Shown here: positions 46,182-55,142 of the stretch, piece after piece
Layout of the letters: each line of letters starts with the position of its first letter
How positions within the stretch are numbered: position 1 is the stretch's first letter
Assembly: GCF_005280735.1 (NCBI RefSeq)
Contig: NZ_CP040077.1
Span: forward strand, 1,674,001 to 1,738,000
DNA length: 64,000 nucleotides
Direction: 5' to 3'
DNA from: Trinickia violacea
GTDB lineage: Bacteria > Pseudomonadota > Gammaproteobacteria > Burkholderiales > Burkholderiaceae
Program-made: the position numbers and the translations under genes
The notes under the pieces: model-generated
The model's input: the letters and a program-made list of their open reading frames with translations, nothing else
What the model was told of the DNA's origin: nothing
Databases searched by the model: none

Positions 46182-46931
46182 ATGAATGAAGATATCGTAA
46201 TTGTCACAGGTGGCAGCAGAGGGATCGGCCAAGCGGTGGTCGAAAGATTCCTTGCAGAGGGCGCCCGGGTGGTGGCGTGCGGGCGTGGGACTCGTCCAGA
46301 TGACTTGGACGCTGCCGTGATATGGGTGCAAGGAGACGTATCGAGGGCTACGGATGCTCGGCGGATTGTGGAATGTACCCTTGACCGTCTTGGACCGCCC
46401 TCGGTACTTGTCAACAACGCGGGTATCCAAATCGAAAAAAGCTTGATCCAGACTTCAGACGAAGACTGGGACCTTCTTATGGGCGTCAATGCCAGAGGTA
46501 CGTTCAATATGTGCCGCGCTATCCTGCCCTCCATGCTGGAGACAGGCGGAAGCATCGTCAACATAGGTTCGATATCTGGCATCAACGCCGATCCTTCGAT
46601 GGCTGTGTACAACGCGTCCAAAGCATTCGTGCATGGCCTGACCCGGTCAATTGCTGTGGATCATGGGCCCAAGGTGCGCTGCAATGCCGTTTGTCCTGGA
46701 TGGATCATGACGGCCATGGCTGATTCCGCTTTTGCGTTGGCGAGGGACCCGTTGCAATCCAAGGCAGATGCGTTGGCACGCCACGCCGTTGGACGATTCG
46801 GGAGGCCAGCGGATGTGTCCAACATCGTGGCGTGGCTCTCGTCTGAGCAGGCCAGCTTTGTCACGGGCCAGTGCTTCGTAGTTGACGGAGGCTTGACGTC
46901 TGCTTCGCCACTTCAGCCGCGACTCTTCTGA
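46182..46931 (+). CDS. Short-chain dehydrogenase/reductase
   Basis: The chosen ATG (MNEDIVIVTGGSRGIGQ) gives 249 residues with TGGSRGIG, NNAGIQ, the serine in GSISGI, YNASKAF and a C-terminal GQCFVVDGG. It is 30-40 per cent similar by eye to the SDR at 35925 and has the same layout. No strong ribosome site is visible. It follows a decayed regulator and precedes a small hypothetical gene; the substrate is unknown. Confidence 0.82.
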   Translation: MNEDIVIVTGGSRGIGQAVVERFLAEGARVVACGRGTRPDDLDAAVIWVQGDVSRATDARRIVECTLDRLGPPSVLVNNAGIQIEKSLIQTSDEDWDLLMGVNARGTFNMCRAILPSMLETGGSIVNIGSISGINADPSMAVYNASKAFVHGLTRSIAVDHGPKVRCNAVCPGWIMTAMADSAFALARDPLQSKADALARHAVGRFGRPADVSNIVAWLSSEQASFVTGQCFVVDGGLTSASPLQPRLF

Positions 46932-46988
46932 GCAGTTTCTGTTGTCTGGTCTGCTCGACCGTGGCATTCAGGCATTAAGGAGAACTTG

Positions 46989-47240
46989 ATGGCGAGCGCA
47001 GGAAGATCACTTAGAACGATGGTTGAGGATTGGATGGCACCGGATACAGCAAAAGGCGTTAAAGTCAGAAAGTTCGGGCGATCGAAAAACGGACGCTACG
47101 TTTGCATCGAGGCAGTCAACGCGGCGGGTCCAATTGCAATCTTCTTTTTTCGCCACCGTGACGGCACATGGTGCATTTTCCCGCCAAGTGCTGAAAGACC
47201 GGCTATGCGCGTCGCGGAGGTTTCGTTGATCCAAACCTAA
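46989..47240 (+). CDS. Small hypothetical protein, paralogue of 22168-22485
   Basis: The ATG at 46989 has AAGGAG 7 nt upstream and gives 83 residues. IFFFRHRDGTWCIFPP followed by AMR is shared in order and spacing with the 105-residue protein at 22168-22485. Residues before it (VKVRKFGRSKNGRYVCIE) form a basic strand-like region. There is no signal peptide. The family is unknown to me; two copies 25 kb apart, each at the edge of relic-rich DNA, hint at a mobile or defence-linked role. Confidence 0.7.
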   Translation: MASAGRSLRTMVEDWMAPDTAKGVKVRKFGRSKNGRYVCIEAVNAAGPIAIFFFRHRDGTWCIFPPSAERPAMRVAEVSLIQT

Positions 47241-47450
47241 CGATGTAAGGACTCGAGCGCATCGGCGATGTTTGCGGTGCTAACAGTCCCGATATATCGC
47301 GTTCTGTCGCGGTAAGGAAGGATTCTCCGCGGCCAGTCGCTCGATCACTTGCAGTGTGAGTTGCTGCCTCGTTGCCCACCGACCAATGCACGGCGGTGCA
47401 AGCGCTCTCGCGCTTCAACTGCACGCGGACAACCGGTATACGATGGCGGC

Positions 47451-47738
47451 GTCCATATCGAGCGGCTATTCCGCACGATTTACCTGATCGATCACTTCGT
47501 CAATGCTGCATTTCGCGCCGAATTGCAGCACGTGCTCAATGGTGGGGAGGCGGTCCATCCGGTGTAGCGGGCGATCCGCATCGACAAGATTCCACCGGAA
47601 CTGACCAGGCACAATAACTCATTTGCGGCTGTATCCTAAGCAATGGCGCTGCTCTCCAATGCCGTGATGGTGTGGAACACGAGCCACATGCAGCGCGCGG
47701 TCGACCAGATAGAGGCGCTGAGCGGAGAGTCCGTTCGG
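47451..47738 (+). pseudogene. Tn3-family transposase C-terminal relic with two stops
   Basis: One frame reads VHIERLFRTIYLIDHFVNA, FRAELQHVLNGGEAVHPV, TAG (47565-47567), RAIRIDKIPPELTRHNNS, TAA (47637-47639), then ALLSNAVMVWNTSHMQRAVD and IEALSGESV. This is the conserved end of Tn3-type TnpA. The upstream part and the terminal repeats are missing. The rest of the 889-nt gap (47241-48129) shows no supported gene. Confidence 0.75.
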
Positions 47739-48129
47739 GGGGGCTGCTCCACGAGCGGCTATACATGCGGAGATTTGGTCACGATAGGACCCGCGTGGGG
47801 CGCGCTGGGTACCGGAGGCGATAGCCGCGATAACCTCCGCCTTGTCGCGGCTAATGGAAGCGCGCTAGGCCTTCGTGCATAGGGGAAGTGACCGGAGAGG
47901 GCAAGTGTTCGGCGAGGCCGTATGAAAACGCAAAACTACCTGATTTTTGGGTGTCGTTTTACCCTTCCCGAACTGTAACCAAGCCAATACAGCGCGATCT
48001 GAAAGGAGAAGTTTTTCGACCGGAACGTCAGACGTGCGTTTTCACATAGCCTCCGGCCATTGCCATTATTGAACTATCGGCGATTGTCAGGCGGCTACGG
48101 GTCGGCTTAGCGATTCCGCTCTTTCCTAT

Positions 48130-48591
48130 TCACGCGTTATTCGAGAAATCTTCCGGCTTCAGGATCGGCTGCGCCAACGCGGCCCGCATCCGATCGAGAA
48201 TCTCCAGTGCGGCCTGATCCCCCTCTTCGACAGTCCACGAGAGAATCGCACCTGTCGATGAATAGGCGCAAGGGCGGTCATGGCTATAGTAGACCTCTCG
48301 GATTTCACGCCAAATCCCCCCGTGGTTACAGAACTCCATCACCCGATAATTCAGGTGCGGTCGCTTGCTCGGTTGGTGAGGAAGATGGGCCAACAAGATC
48401 TGGCGTAATTCGCGGTCATTCTCGGGCAACAGCAGCCACGATGCCATCACACGATCTGAATACGTTGCCCATGCGAGAACGACGTCTGCATCCGAGGCGT
48501 CGACTTGAACTTCCTTTAGACAGTTCTTCATTCTGGCCATCTGGTCCGGGTGTTCGGTGATAATGCCTCGGCGTTCGTTTTCGTCCAGCAT
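48130..48591 (-). CDS. Hypothetical protein
   Basis: The start at MLDENERRGIITEHP follows AGGAGG at 8 nt and gives 153 residues. The product is soluble and acidic-to-neutral, with a tryptophan-rich middle (VVLAWATYSDRVMASWLLLP, MEFCNHGGIWREIREVYY). I do not recognise the family. It is a well-formed gene in otherwise degenerate DNA, on the same strand as the antitoxin-like gene at 48852, and may be recent cargo. Confidence 0.6.
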   Translation of the reverse strand: MLDENERRGIITEHPDQMARMKNCLKEVQVDASDADVVLAWATYSDRVMASWLLLPENDRELRQILLAHLPHQPSKRPHLNYRVMEFCNHGGIWREIREVYYSHDRPCAYSSTGAILSWTVEEGDQAALEILDRMRAALAQPILKPEDFSNNA

Positions 48592-48851
48592 ATGAGACAC
48601 CTCCTGTTCGAGAGAGCATGAATAGCCAGTCGACTTTCGTCATGCCATGCACTTTGCTGATGACATGAACCGACCGTTGTTGCCATTCCGACCACGACAC
48701 GTCTGAAGTCGATGCCTCTGTGAGTTGAAGGTTCGGGGCAGTAACAGGATGTATGCGCTCCGGGAATCAGCATGTTCGACCTTGGTGCACGACCGCTCGA
48801 CGGCGCGTCGCAGCGCGGACCGACTCGGCCAACTCTGCATCACGACTACCG

Positions 48852-49283
48852 TCACCATATCGAATCGCGATCGCCCGCGAACTCCTGTTGGGCTGCTTTG
48901 AACACGCGTTCTGGATCGCTGACGAAGAGCTCCGCTGGCGGCAGGCCACCTAGAAGCGCATGCGGCGAATACAACCAAAACGCTCGCCGCCATCCTGCGT
49001 CGTCACCATCTTTAGGCAACGCAGAAAGCAGTTGGGAGACCTCTGGACGTAGCCTTCCGAACCGGTCAAACTGAAACTCCGGGTAGACGAACCCGCGCTG
49101 CAACTCAGACCACACACCGAGGAGCAGACCTGCAGCGCGCGCATCTGCCAAGAATACCTCAGTGTCCGCTCCGAACGGCGCTTTGAGATATTTGGCTACT
49201 CGGCGATCGTCTGGCCAGTGATGTCTCAATAGTTCGTCGCGGAAATCGATTGCCGCGCGGTGCGGCGAAGTGAGCGCACTCAT
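48852..49283 (-). CDS. MbcA/ParS/Xre-type antitoxin-like protein
   Basis: From MSALTSPHRAAID (GGAG 8 nt upstream) the product is 143 residues. Its C-terminus (WRRAFWLYSPHALLGGLPPA, ELFVSDPERVFKAAQQEF) resembles the toxin-binding domain of Xre/MbcA/ParS antitoxins (DUF2384), whose pattern is W-L-x-S/T-P-x-x-x-L-G-G-x-x-P-x-D/E. The DNA-binding part is divergent. No RES-type toxin gene lies beside it, so it is either an orphan or a diverged regulator. Confidence 0.55.
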   Translation of the reverse strand: MSALTSPHRAAIDFRDELLRHHWPDDRRVAKYLKAPFGADTEVFLADARAAGLLLGVWSELQRGFVYPEFQFDRFGRLRPEVSQLLSALPKDGDDAGWRRAFWLYSPHALLGGLPPAELFVSDPERVFKAAQQEFAGDRDSIW

Positions 49284-49942
49284 TGACCAACTCCTCGTTC
49301 CTTGCTGCCCGCACAGTGGCTGCGCCTGCTCCAATAGTGACGTCCGCGACCCGATATCAGTTGAGGGCCTGAGGAAAGCAGAGTTTCCCTTGGATCACAT
49401 TTTAGGCCCCTCCACGGGACCGCGTGCGGTTATCCCTATCACAGGCACGCGTAATACTACGGACGCATATTTCGGAGGGCCCAATGTACGGACTAGAGAG
49501 GCAGGAACCACGGACGCCGTGTTTGCAGTCGCATATGATTGACGTCAGGACGACTGCTCGACAACCGCGCTATCCTTCGCAGACCTAGTCAAAAGTAGTT
49601 CAACGATATCCAGTCGAGCCTGTTGGCGAACATCGAATTGTGTTTGCGCTTTGACGAACGCATCGGGCTTAAGCGTACCGGCACGGCAAGTCAGGGCGCG
49701 TGAACCGACGGCACCAATTTCGAAGCGCCTGTCGCCCGGCCAAATTTGCCGACGTCGTGAGAGCATTCGGTGCGAATGGGAGACGGTCTAGACATCTTCG
49801 ACATTTGCTTGCGGCATCTATTTTTTGGATGCACTACTCCGGCCTTTTCGCTACCACTTGTAGGTGGTGTCATGGCGTTCACTCGACCGCGCGCGTCAGG
49901 CAGAGCTGGGTAGCGTGCAATGTTCAGAGAATTTCCTAAAAT
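49284..49942. other. Stretch without a supported gene
   Basis: Only short overlapping frames occur in 659 nt. None has a ribosome site together with a recognisable product. Composition is less GC-rich than in regions 1 and 3. Confidence 0.5.
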
Positions 49943-50425
49943 ATGAGGACGTCTTGCGCACAACTTCTCATGTCGATCGTTGAATTCCGCCCGACTGGTC
50001 GCTTTAATCCCCGCAACACTGAACTTTCGTTGCTTGGAGACCTACTTCAGACACCGATTCGGTCGAGCCTCAATCTCGCCGTATTAGCCCAGGAGCGTGT
50101 CGACGCGGACGTGGTGGACCGCTTCCGTGCGCACGGGCTAAAGGCTGAGGAGCTACTGTTCATTATTCATCGTCGGACGCTATCTCGGCGTCGGCGCAAC
50201 GGGGAGCGCCTATCCAAGGACGAATCCGACAAGGCCATCCGTCTAGCGAGGGTGGTCGCCCAGGCAGAGGTCGTATTCGGCAGTCGCGAAAAGGCACTGA
50301 CCTGGCTGCGCGGCCGAAAAACCAAGTTTGCCGGCAAGACCGCGCTCGAAATGGTCACCATGGAGCATGGCGCCCGACTTGTCGAGGAGGCTCTGACGCT
50401 AATCGACGAAGGATACTTCGCCTGA
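49943..50425 (+). CDS. MbcA/ParS/Xre-type antitoxin
   Basis: The 160-residue protein has a helical N-terminal region with a basic stretch (HRRTLSRRRRNGERLSKDES) and a C-terminal DUF2384 toxin-binding domain (KALTWLRGRKTKFAGKTALE, then GARLVEEALTLIDEGYFA). This is the usual antitoxin of RES-domain NAD-degrading toxins, whose gene normally follows directly. Here only a possible toxin fragment follows (50427). An inner ATG at 49970 is an alternative start. Confidence 0.8.
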   Translation: MRTSCAQLLMSIVEFRPTGRFNPRNTELSLLGDLLQTPIRSSLNLAVLAQERVDADVVDRFRAHGLKAEELLFIIHRRTLSRRRRNGERLSKDESDKAIRLARVVAQAEVVFGSREKALTWLRGRKTKFAGKTALEMVTMEHGARLVEEALTLIDEGYFA

Positions 50426-50426
50426 T

Positions 50427-50580
50427 ACAACTTCGGAAGATCCCCGGCTTTCCGATTGCATCGGATGTCGCTCACAGGCAGGATGGGCCGGTCCAACTGC
50501 CACAGGACTCCTTGTGGCGCGTCATGCCGATGCGTATCGCACCTGATTTCTCCGTGGTCGGACTCGGTGTTGTCGCTAAA
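50427..50580 (+). pseudogene. Possible RES-type toxin N-terminal relic
   Basis: Overlapping the antitoxin stop, one frame without an ATG start encodes IQLRKIPGFPI and then DSLWRVMPMRIAPDF, similar in position and pattern to the start of RES toxins (LWRVVPSRFPP). Similarity stops after about 50 codons. The match is short and could be chance; the expected position next to an antitoxin is the main support. Confidence 0.3.
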
Positions 50581-50595
50581 CGTGCCCGTATGACA

Positions 50596-50952
50596 CTACA
50601 GGGCGTTTCTATCCGAAAGCATCCTTCGCACGCGATTCATAATCCAGTCTATTTCTGCGCTGGAGAGAGTCCACGTCCCTAACCGAACTTTCTTCCTTAC
50701 ACCAGCCTTGACACGGTCAAGAACTTCGTCCGCCGGCGACGAGGGATTGTCCGCAAGCTTCTGCGCAGCATACCGTGCGAGTTGCTGTACCAGATCTTCA
50801 CACGCCACATATCTTTCCCGGAGCTCTTCGTCCGTCAGTCCGGTGATAAATTTGCCGTCGATCAACCGAGCAAGGAATTTAGTCTGGGCACCAGATACCG
50901 CTCCCGATCGCCCCGCTCTAGGGAAATCGTCTGGAACGCTGATTTCACTCAT
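50596..50952 (-). CDS. Hypothetical protein (Burkholderia-type)
   Basis: The 118-residue protein starts with MSEISVPDD after GAGGAGGG. The body (SGAQTKFLARLIDGKFITGL, TDEELRERYVACEDLVQQLA, ending WTLSSAEIDWIMNRVRRML) matches, from memory, a small family in Burkholderiaceae next to related helical proteins. It is soluble and mostly helical with no known function. Its 3-prime end overlaps the tail of the possible RES relic on the other strand. Confidence 0.65.
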   Translation of the reverse strand: MSEISVPDDFPRAGRSGAVSGAQTKFLARLIDGKFITGLTDEELRERYVACEDLVQQLARYAAQKLADNPSSPADEVLDRVKAGVRKKVRLGTWTLSSAEIDWIMNRVRRMLSDRNAL

Positions 50953-51442
50953 CGTGTCCCTCCTCGATGTGTTGACTGGGCGAAGTCGATGGTTCAGCTT
51001 GCAGGTGTGCGGACAAAGTACTAGCGTTCACCGTCAACTGCCCGTCCAGTTACCGGTTCGAAACCGTGACTAACTGCTCAGCCCGGTGCCTGGCGCCGCG
51101 CATTGCCTTGTCTCCGCGCCACGCGTGACAGGGGGTGATATCAACGCAAGCTGCGGTATTGGCCAACGGCGAAGCATCCAAGCTCCAAAGTGAACCGCAT
51201 CTGATGGCGCTACGCAGCTATCGCACTCGGGCACGACAGTGTGCTATTCGATCCAATATTCCACGAGGCAAGCGACCACTTGCTCGCGACAAGGCCAGGT
51301 TATCGCCGCAACGCAAACGCTGCAATGTGAAGGCCAGCACGGGTTGCGCGTGTTGTGAACAGTAGCGCCGATACAAAACCGCCGGAAAGATTCTTCATTG
51401 CTTTTCTCGTCTTCGCTTTTTCCCGCATTTCCTCTCGATTTC
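50953..51442. other. Stretch without a supported gene
   Basis: No frame with a ribosome site or family resemblance is seen. It separates the hypothetical gene from the HigA relic. Confidence 0.5.
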
Positions 51443-51792
51443 CTATCCGAGAAGCACTTCGGTGGGAATCTTCAATTCGCGGTTGAGACGGCGAATCATC
51501 GAGAGGCTGAGCCTGCGCTTTCGATTGAGCACTTCGTAAACCCGATTCAGGTTACCGATATACGGCTGCATGTCGCTCGCCGAGAGTCCGGCCTTCTCCA
51601 TGCGAAATTTGATGGCGTCATTGGGATCGGGAAGATCGAGCGGGAAGTGCTCGGCCTCGTAGCGCTCAACCAGGATGGCCAGAATTTCGAGGAGATCCCC
51701 ATCCGGCGTGCCGGGTCTGCGTCAACCAGGCTGGAAGCACCCTGCAACGCCACCCTGTAATCGTGTTCATTGTGGAGTGGACGGATTCCCAT
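51443..51792 (-). pseudogene. higA: HigA-type antitoxin with a frameshift
   Basis: The minus strand starts MGIRPLHNEHDYRVALQGA and, after DADP, needs a one-base frame change to continue as GTPDGDLLEILAILVERYEA, LPDPNDAIKFRMEKAGLSAS, NLNRVYEVLNRKRRLSLSMI and KIPTEVLLG-stop. The joined product is the full COG5499 HigA form with its C-terminal XRE HTH. The break is at about 51720. Upstream no HigB toxin is recognisable, so this is either a decayed orphan or a single-base sequencing error in an orphan antitoxin. Confidence 0.8.
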
Positions 51793-53041
51793 CTTGGTTA
51801 ATCCTGTTAAACGGTTGGCGAGCGTGAATTCTACTCGCGATCCAAAACTTTAAGACGCGCGTTCGCTACATTCGGGCATCACCATCTGGGCGCGGATCAA
51901 GCGATTGAAGAAAGTTGCCGATGAACTCAACTTGGGCGCGGTGCTCGGGCACCAAGCAACACAAAAGCCCGGTGCCAGACGACTTTTGCAAGGCGATGCC
52001 GGGTCGCTTCGAAGTCAAAACCCTGTTCACGCGTCTTAGCATCAATGCACCCGGCATCAGCCGCACAGGACATCCATGTCCCCGTTCTTGGCGTCGCAAA
52101 TGCCGCAAGACGGACCTTATTCCTCAGTAGGATCGTCGAACCGCGGTCTCCGCGCGTCGTGACGGACTTTGCGCTTGAGCGCGGCCCAAAGCCGAGATTC
52201 TTTCGATTCAAAGATTCACGATCGGACCCTTAGACGGACTTTATTCTCCCGGATCAAAGCGCCCCATGATCTGATTATCGCCAAGATCTGAGTTTTTACA
52301 ATACTTTTGCATTTTATTGAGCGCGCGGCGCAATGAAATTCTAATTTGAAGGCAATAATTTCCTGAATAACGGATAAATCCAGTTATCTGCTGAGCCTGG
52401 GCCTCGATTGCTTCGGATCGGCCGGCTTCAAACCGTTTGGTATCGGGAACGTCGGATCTGCGCAGACTGTGCATCGCGCTGCTTGGAACCGCCGGCGGAC
52501 ACACCGTACACAGCGTTGACCGAGCTGCAACAATGCGCTACGGGCTCCAATGAAATAACAAATCATTTCATCAGTAGGGGTGTCGGCGCCCACGTGGTTA
52601 CCAATCCAATCGTTGCAAAAATTGTAAAAATCGAGCCAAAACTCCGTCGTGTGAGACGGATATTAATAACTTCCGCAGAATTAATTTTATACAAAATGAA
52701 TGGCGAGAACAATTTCCTACTGTTTCGTGACTTGATGTCCCATGTAATTTGGAATGCGAAGTAAAATGTGTTGCATTTATAAGGACCTGTTATTTTGACA
52801 TCATGCCAGGCGCCGATCGCGAGGTCATACCTCGATTAGCTGCCGGCGTCGAAACAGTTGCTGATGTCAACACGCCTTGCGATGGGATTTGCGATTTGAC
52901 AGACGGACGATATTGCCTATTTTGTTCATACCTCGTCAGAGGTCTTTCAAGGTCGACGGTATTTCGCCCATGGGCGAGGATCGCCAGTGTTGGGGATCGA
53001 CGGTCCCCGTCCCGAGCATCCGATGCTGGGCAGAGGTCATC
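51793..53041. other. AT-richer stretch without a supported gene
   Basis: About 1.25 kb with only short frames. From 52260 to 52790 the sequence is clearly AT-rich compared with the rest of the window, a sign of foreign DNA. No terminal repeats or origin-like iterons were recognised. Confidence 0.5.
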
Positions 53042-54013
53042 ATGTTTGCTTCCCTCGAGTTGGCTCGATACTTTGATCAGCGCCGCTTGCCGGATGGGGC
53101 GCTCCAATTGATCGATTCGATCCGCTCGGACATCCCGTGTGCGGCGGCATTGGAGTGCCGGGGTATCCGCTCAGTCGTCTCACGTAACTCCGCGAAGATG
53201 CAGCGCACCTTTTGGCTTACGGCCCGGACGTTGCGAGGCAGCGCAGCGATATGCTTAAAGACTGGGCGCTTCGTGGGAGACGAAGCGCACCATTGGCACG
53301 ACAAAAGCTGCGAGGACAATCGGACGCAGTTTGGCATTGAGCATCGGGTACGAAACAACCGTGAATTGCCGCGGATCTTTCTCGAGAACTTGCGATATTT
53401 ACAGGACTTCATTGCAGAGCAGATACCTGTGCTCGCCTCGAACACTGTCGAAGGGCTCAGACGTTGCTTGCATGACAGGCCACTCAGCTATAGTGACATG
53501 ACGGTGCGCCACGGTGACGAGGCCGATATCCTGCTGACTGCGTTGGCTCAGGGCAATCTACGCGCCGATCTGTGCCGGGACCGCACCGGCGATATGGCGT
53601 CGTTCCTGCTCTACCGTGATGCGGTATCTGTCAAAGCCGGCCAGATGCTGCGGTCCCCTCCCTGGGAGCACAAGACTTTGCCGTTGCCGAGGTTTGGGGA
53701 CTGTCCGCCGAGGACGACCCTGCACAACGAGGGAAAGGAGTGGAGGGTTATATTGGGTACCGGAGACGACCATCCTGAAAGATTGTTCGTGACGGAAGAT
53801 GGCCGCAACATGTGCGTGCCTCTCTGCAACGTCATGGAGTTATTGGCCGAAAAGGTGGAGCTGTCCGTTCGCATCGCGTCGCTGGATCCCCCAAAAGTGC
53901 GCCGTTTCTCCGACCTCAGTCATGAGGCACGACAGGATGCACTTGACGAGTACGCCTCCGTGCAAGACGAGTACTCAATTCCATCCCTAAAAGGCGGTAG
54001 ACCGAACTGCTAA
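53042..54013 (+). pseudogene. Fused relic: TnsA lacking its nuclease core joined to a TnsB N-terminus
   Basis: From ATG 53042 (323 residues) the start MFASLELARYFDQRRL and GIRSVVSRNSAKM resemble the N-terminus of one class of TnsA-like endonucleases. The expected Glu/Asp/Lys nuclease core is missing, and the text resumes with the typical TnsA C-terminal half (TQFGIEHRVRNNRELP, FLENLRYLQDFI, DILLTALAQGNLRADL, LLYRD). Without a stop it runs into a segment resembling the N-terminus of a Mu-type TnsB (LHNEGKEWRVI, VPLCNVMELLAEK, LSHEARQDALDEY). It is unrelated in detail to the intact TnsA at 54282, so it is from a second Tn7-like family. The frame is open, so expression as a fusion is possible. 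Confidence 0.6.
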
Positions 54014-54281
54014 TGCAACCGATTTCTGGTCACGCCAGCATGCTTGTATTTCCGTAAGGTACAAGGGTCGGATGAAAACGAGGCACTAGTGAGATCTCCG
54101 GAGCGACTCGGTTTATGGTGACAGTGAGTCGGCCAGGTTGTGAATCCGTTTTCCGGGTGACTTTGATGCCGATTAGTAGATAAATTCAGAATGTTAATTT
54201 AGTAAATATAGGTATCCTATTTAAATCAATTCGTGCTTTATCGACGAGATCGATCGAATATGAGTTGACTGGAGGTTCATT
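54014..54281. mobile_element. Probable end region of the Tn7-like element
   Basis: In Tn7 the right end lies directly before tnsA, so the end of this element is expected in these 268 nt. Two related segments, CGGTTTATGGTGAC (54109-54122) and CCGTTTTCCGGGTGAC (54146-54161), share GTTT and GGTGAC 39 nt apart and could be transposase sites. The last 100 nt are AT-rich and hold the tnsA promoter. The exact terminus is not identified. Confidence 0.4.
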
Positions 54282-55109
54282 GTGACTACGCGAACTGTAA
54301 GGATGCGAAAGAAAACGCTTGCGCGAAAGCTTGCAGAGCAAGAATCGGCGAAGAAGGCTGGTGAATATATTCGCTGGTATCACACAAGAGATATGCCAGG
54401 CTCGGGAATTAAGACCAGGCTGGCATGTGAGAAAGGCGCTGCAGACGAACTGCATTTTATGTCTGAGGCAGAGCATGCTGTATTTTTGGAAGCATGGTGG
54501 CGTTCCTGCGTCGTCACGATATTTGACCAGCACGCCCTCGACAGGGAAAAGACGCAACGAGCCGCGGCGTCGGTCAATCTTGACCATCCGACATACAGTG
54601 GAACTCGTGAGCCCGCAGTGCTCAGTACCGATCTGGTTCTTGTCATCCGAAATCGTAATTCGTACAGTCGCGAGGCATGGTCCGTCAAATCGGCATCGGG
54701 CAACGGAACGACTCCATTGACGCGTGCACAACAAATTGAGCGCAAAACCTGGCAAGACGAGGGGGCATCTTATCGGGCCGTGACGGCTCGTGGCATGCAC
54801 GCTAATCGGTCAAAGAATTTGGCATGGATATTCCGCGCGGCCAATGAAACGGTGGGGAGAGACCTGACGGAGGAAGAAGTTGCGGCCCGGCGTGCGATCC
54901 AAATACTCATTCGAACGCGTCGATCGATGTCCGTGATAGAGGCGTGTCGCTATGTCGACCGATGGCTTGGTCTGTCAGTTGGTTCGGGGATACGGGCGTT
55001 TCGTCAACTGGCAGGAGAGAAGCGCATCCGATTCGACCTGGAAACTGTGGACCCGCTCCAGCTTCGCCTTGAGGAACTCTGGTGGTGCTCAGCGCATAAG
55101 GCACGGTGA
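54282..55109 (+). CDS. tnsA: TnsA endonuclease of a Tn7-like transposon
   Basis: The GTG start follows GGAGG. The 275-residue protein (Tn7 TnsA has 273) carries the restriction-enzyme-like catalytic set: Glu64 in SEAEHAVFLEAWW, Asp117 in LSTDLVLVI and Lys136 in AWSVK, against E63, D114 and K132 in Tn7. The C-terminal half has the winged-helix part that contacts TnsC. It nicks the 5-prime ends of the element so that transposition is cut-and-paste. It is the first gene of the co-directional tns run. Confidence 0.9.
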   Translation: MTTRTVRMRKKTLARKLAEQESAKKAGEYIRWYHTRDMPGSGIKTRLACEKGAADELHFMSEAEHAVFLEAWWRSCVVTIFDQHALDREKTQRAAASVNLDHPTYSGTREPAVLSTDLVLVIRNRNSYSREAWSVKSASGNGTTPLTRAQQIERKTWQDEGASYRAVTARGMHANRSKNLAWIFRAANETVGRDLTEEEVAARRAIQILIRTRRSMSVIEACRYVDRWLGLSVGSGIRAFRQLAGEKRIRFDLETVDPLQLRLEELWWCSAHKAR

Positions 55110-55142
55110 GGCAACCTATCGACAGGGATATCGGAGTTTGTT

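Noticed and set aside
51793..51870. HigB toxin remnant upstream of the HigA relic
   Set aside because: The minus-strand reading ends with a chance-like NVANARLKVLDRE and lacks the HigB C-terminal pattern.
52877..53041. Upstream extension of the TnsA/TnsB relic by 55 codons
   Set aside because: The extension has no TnsA similarity; the ATG at 53042 matches the family start.
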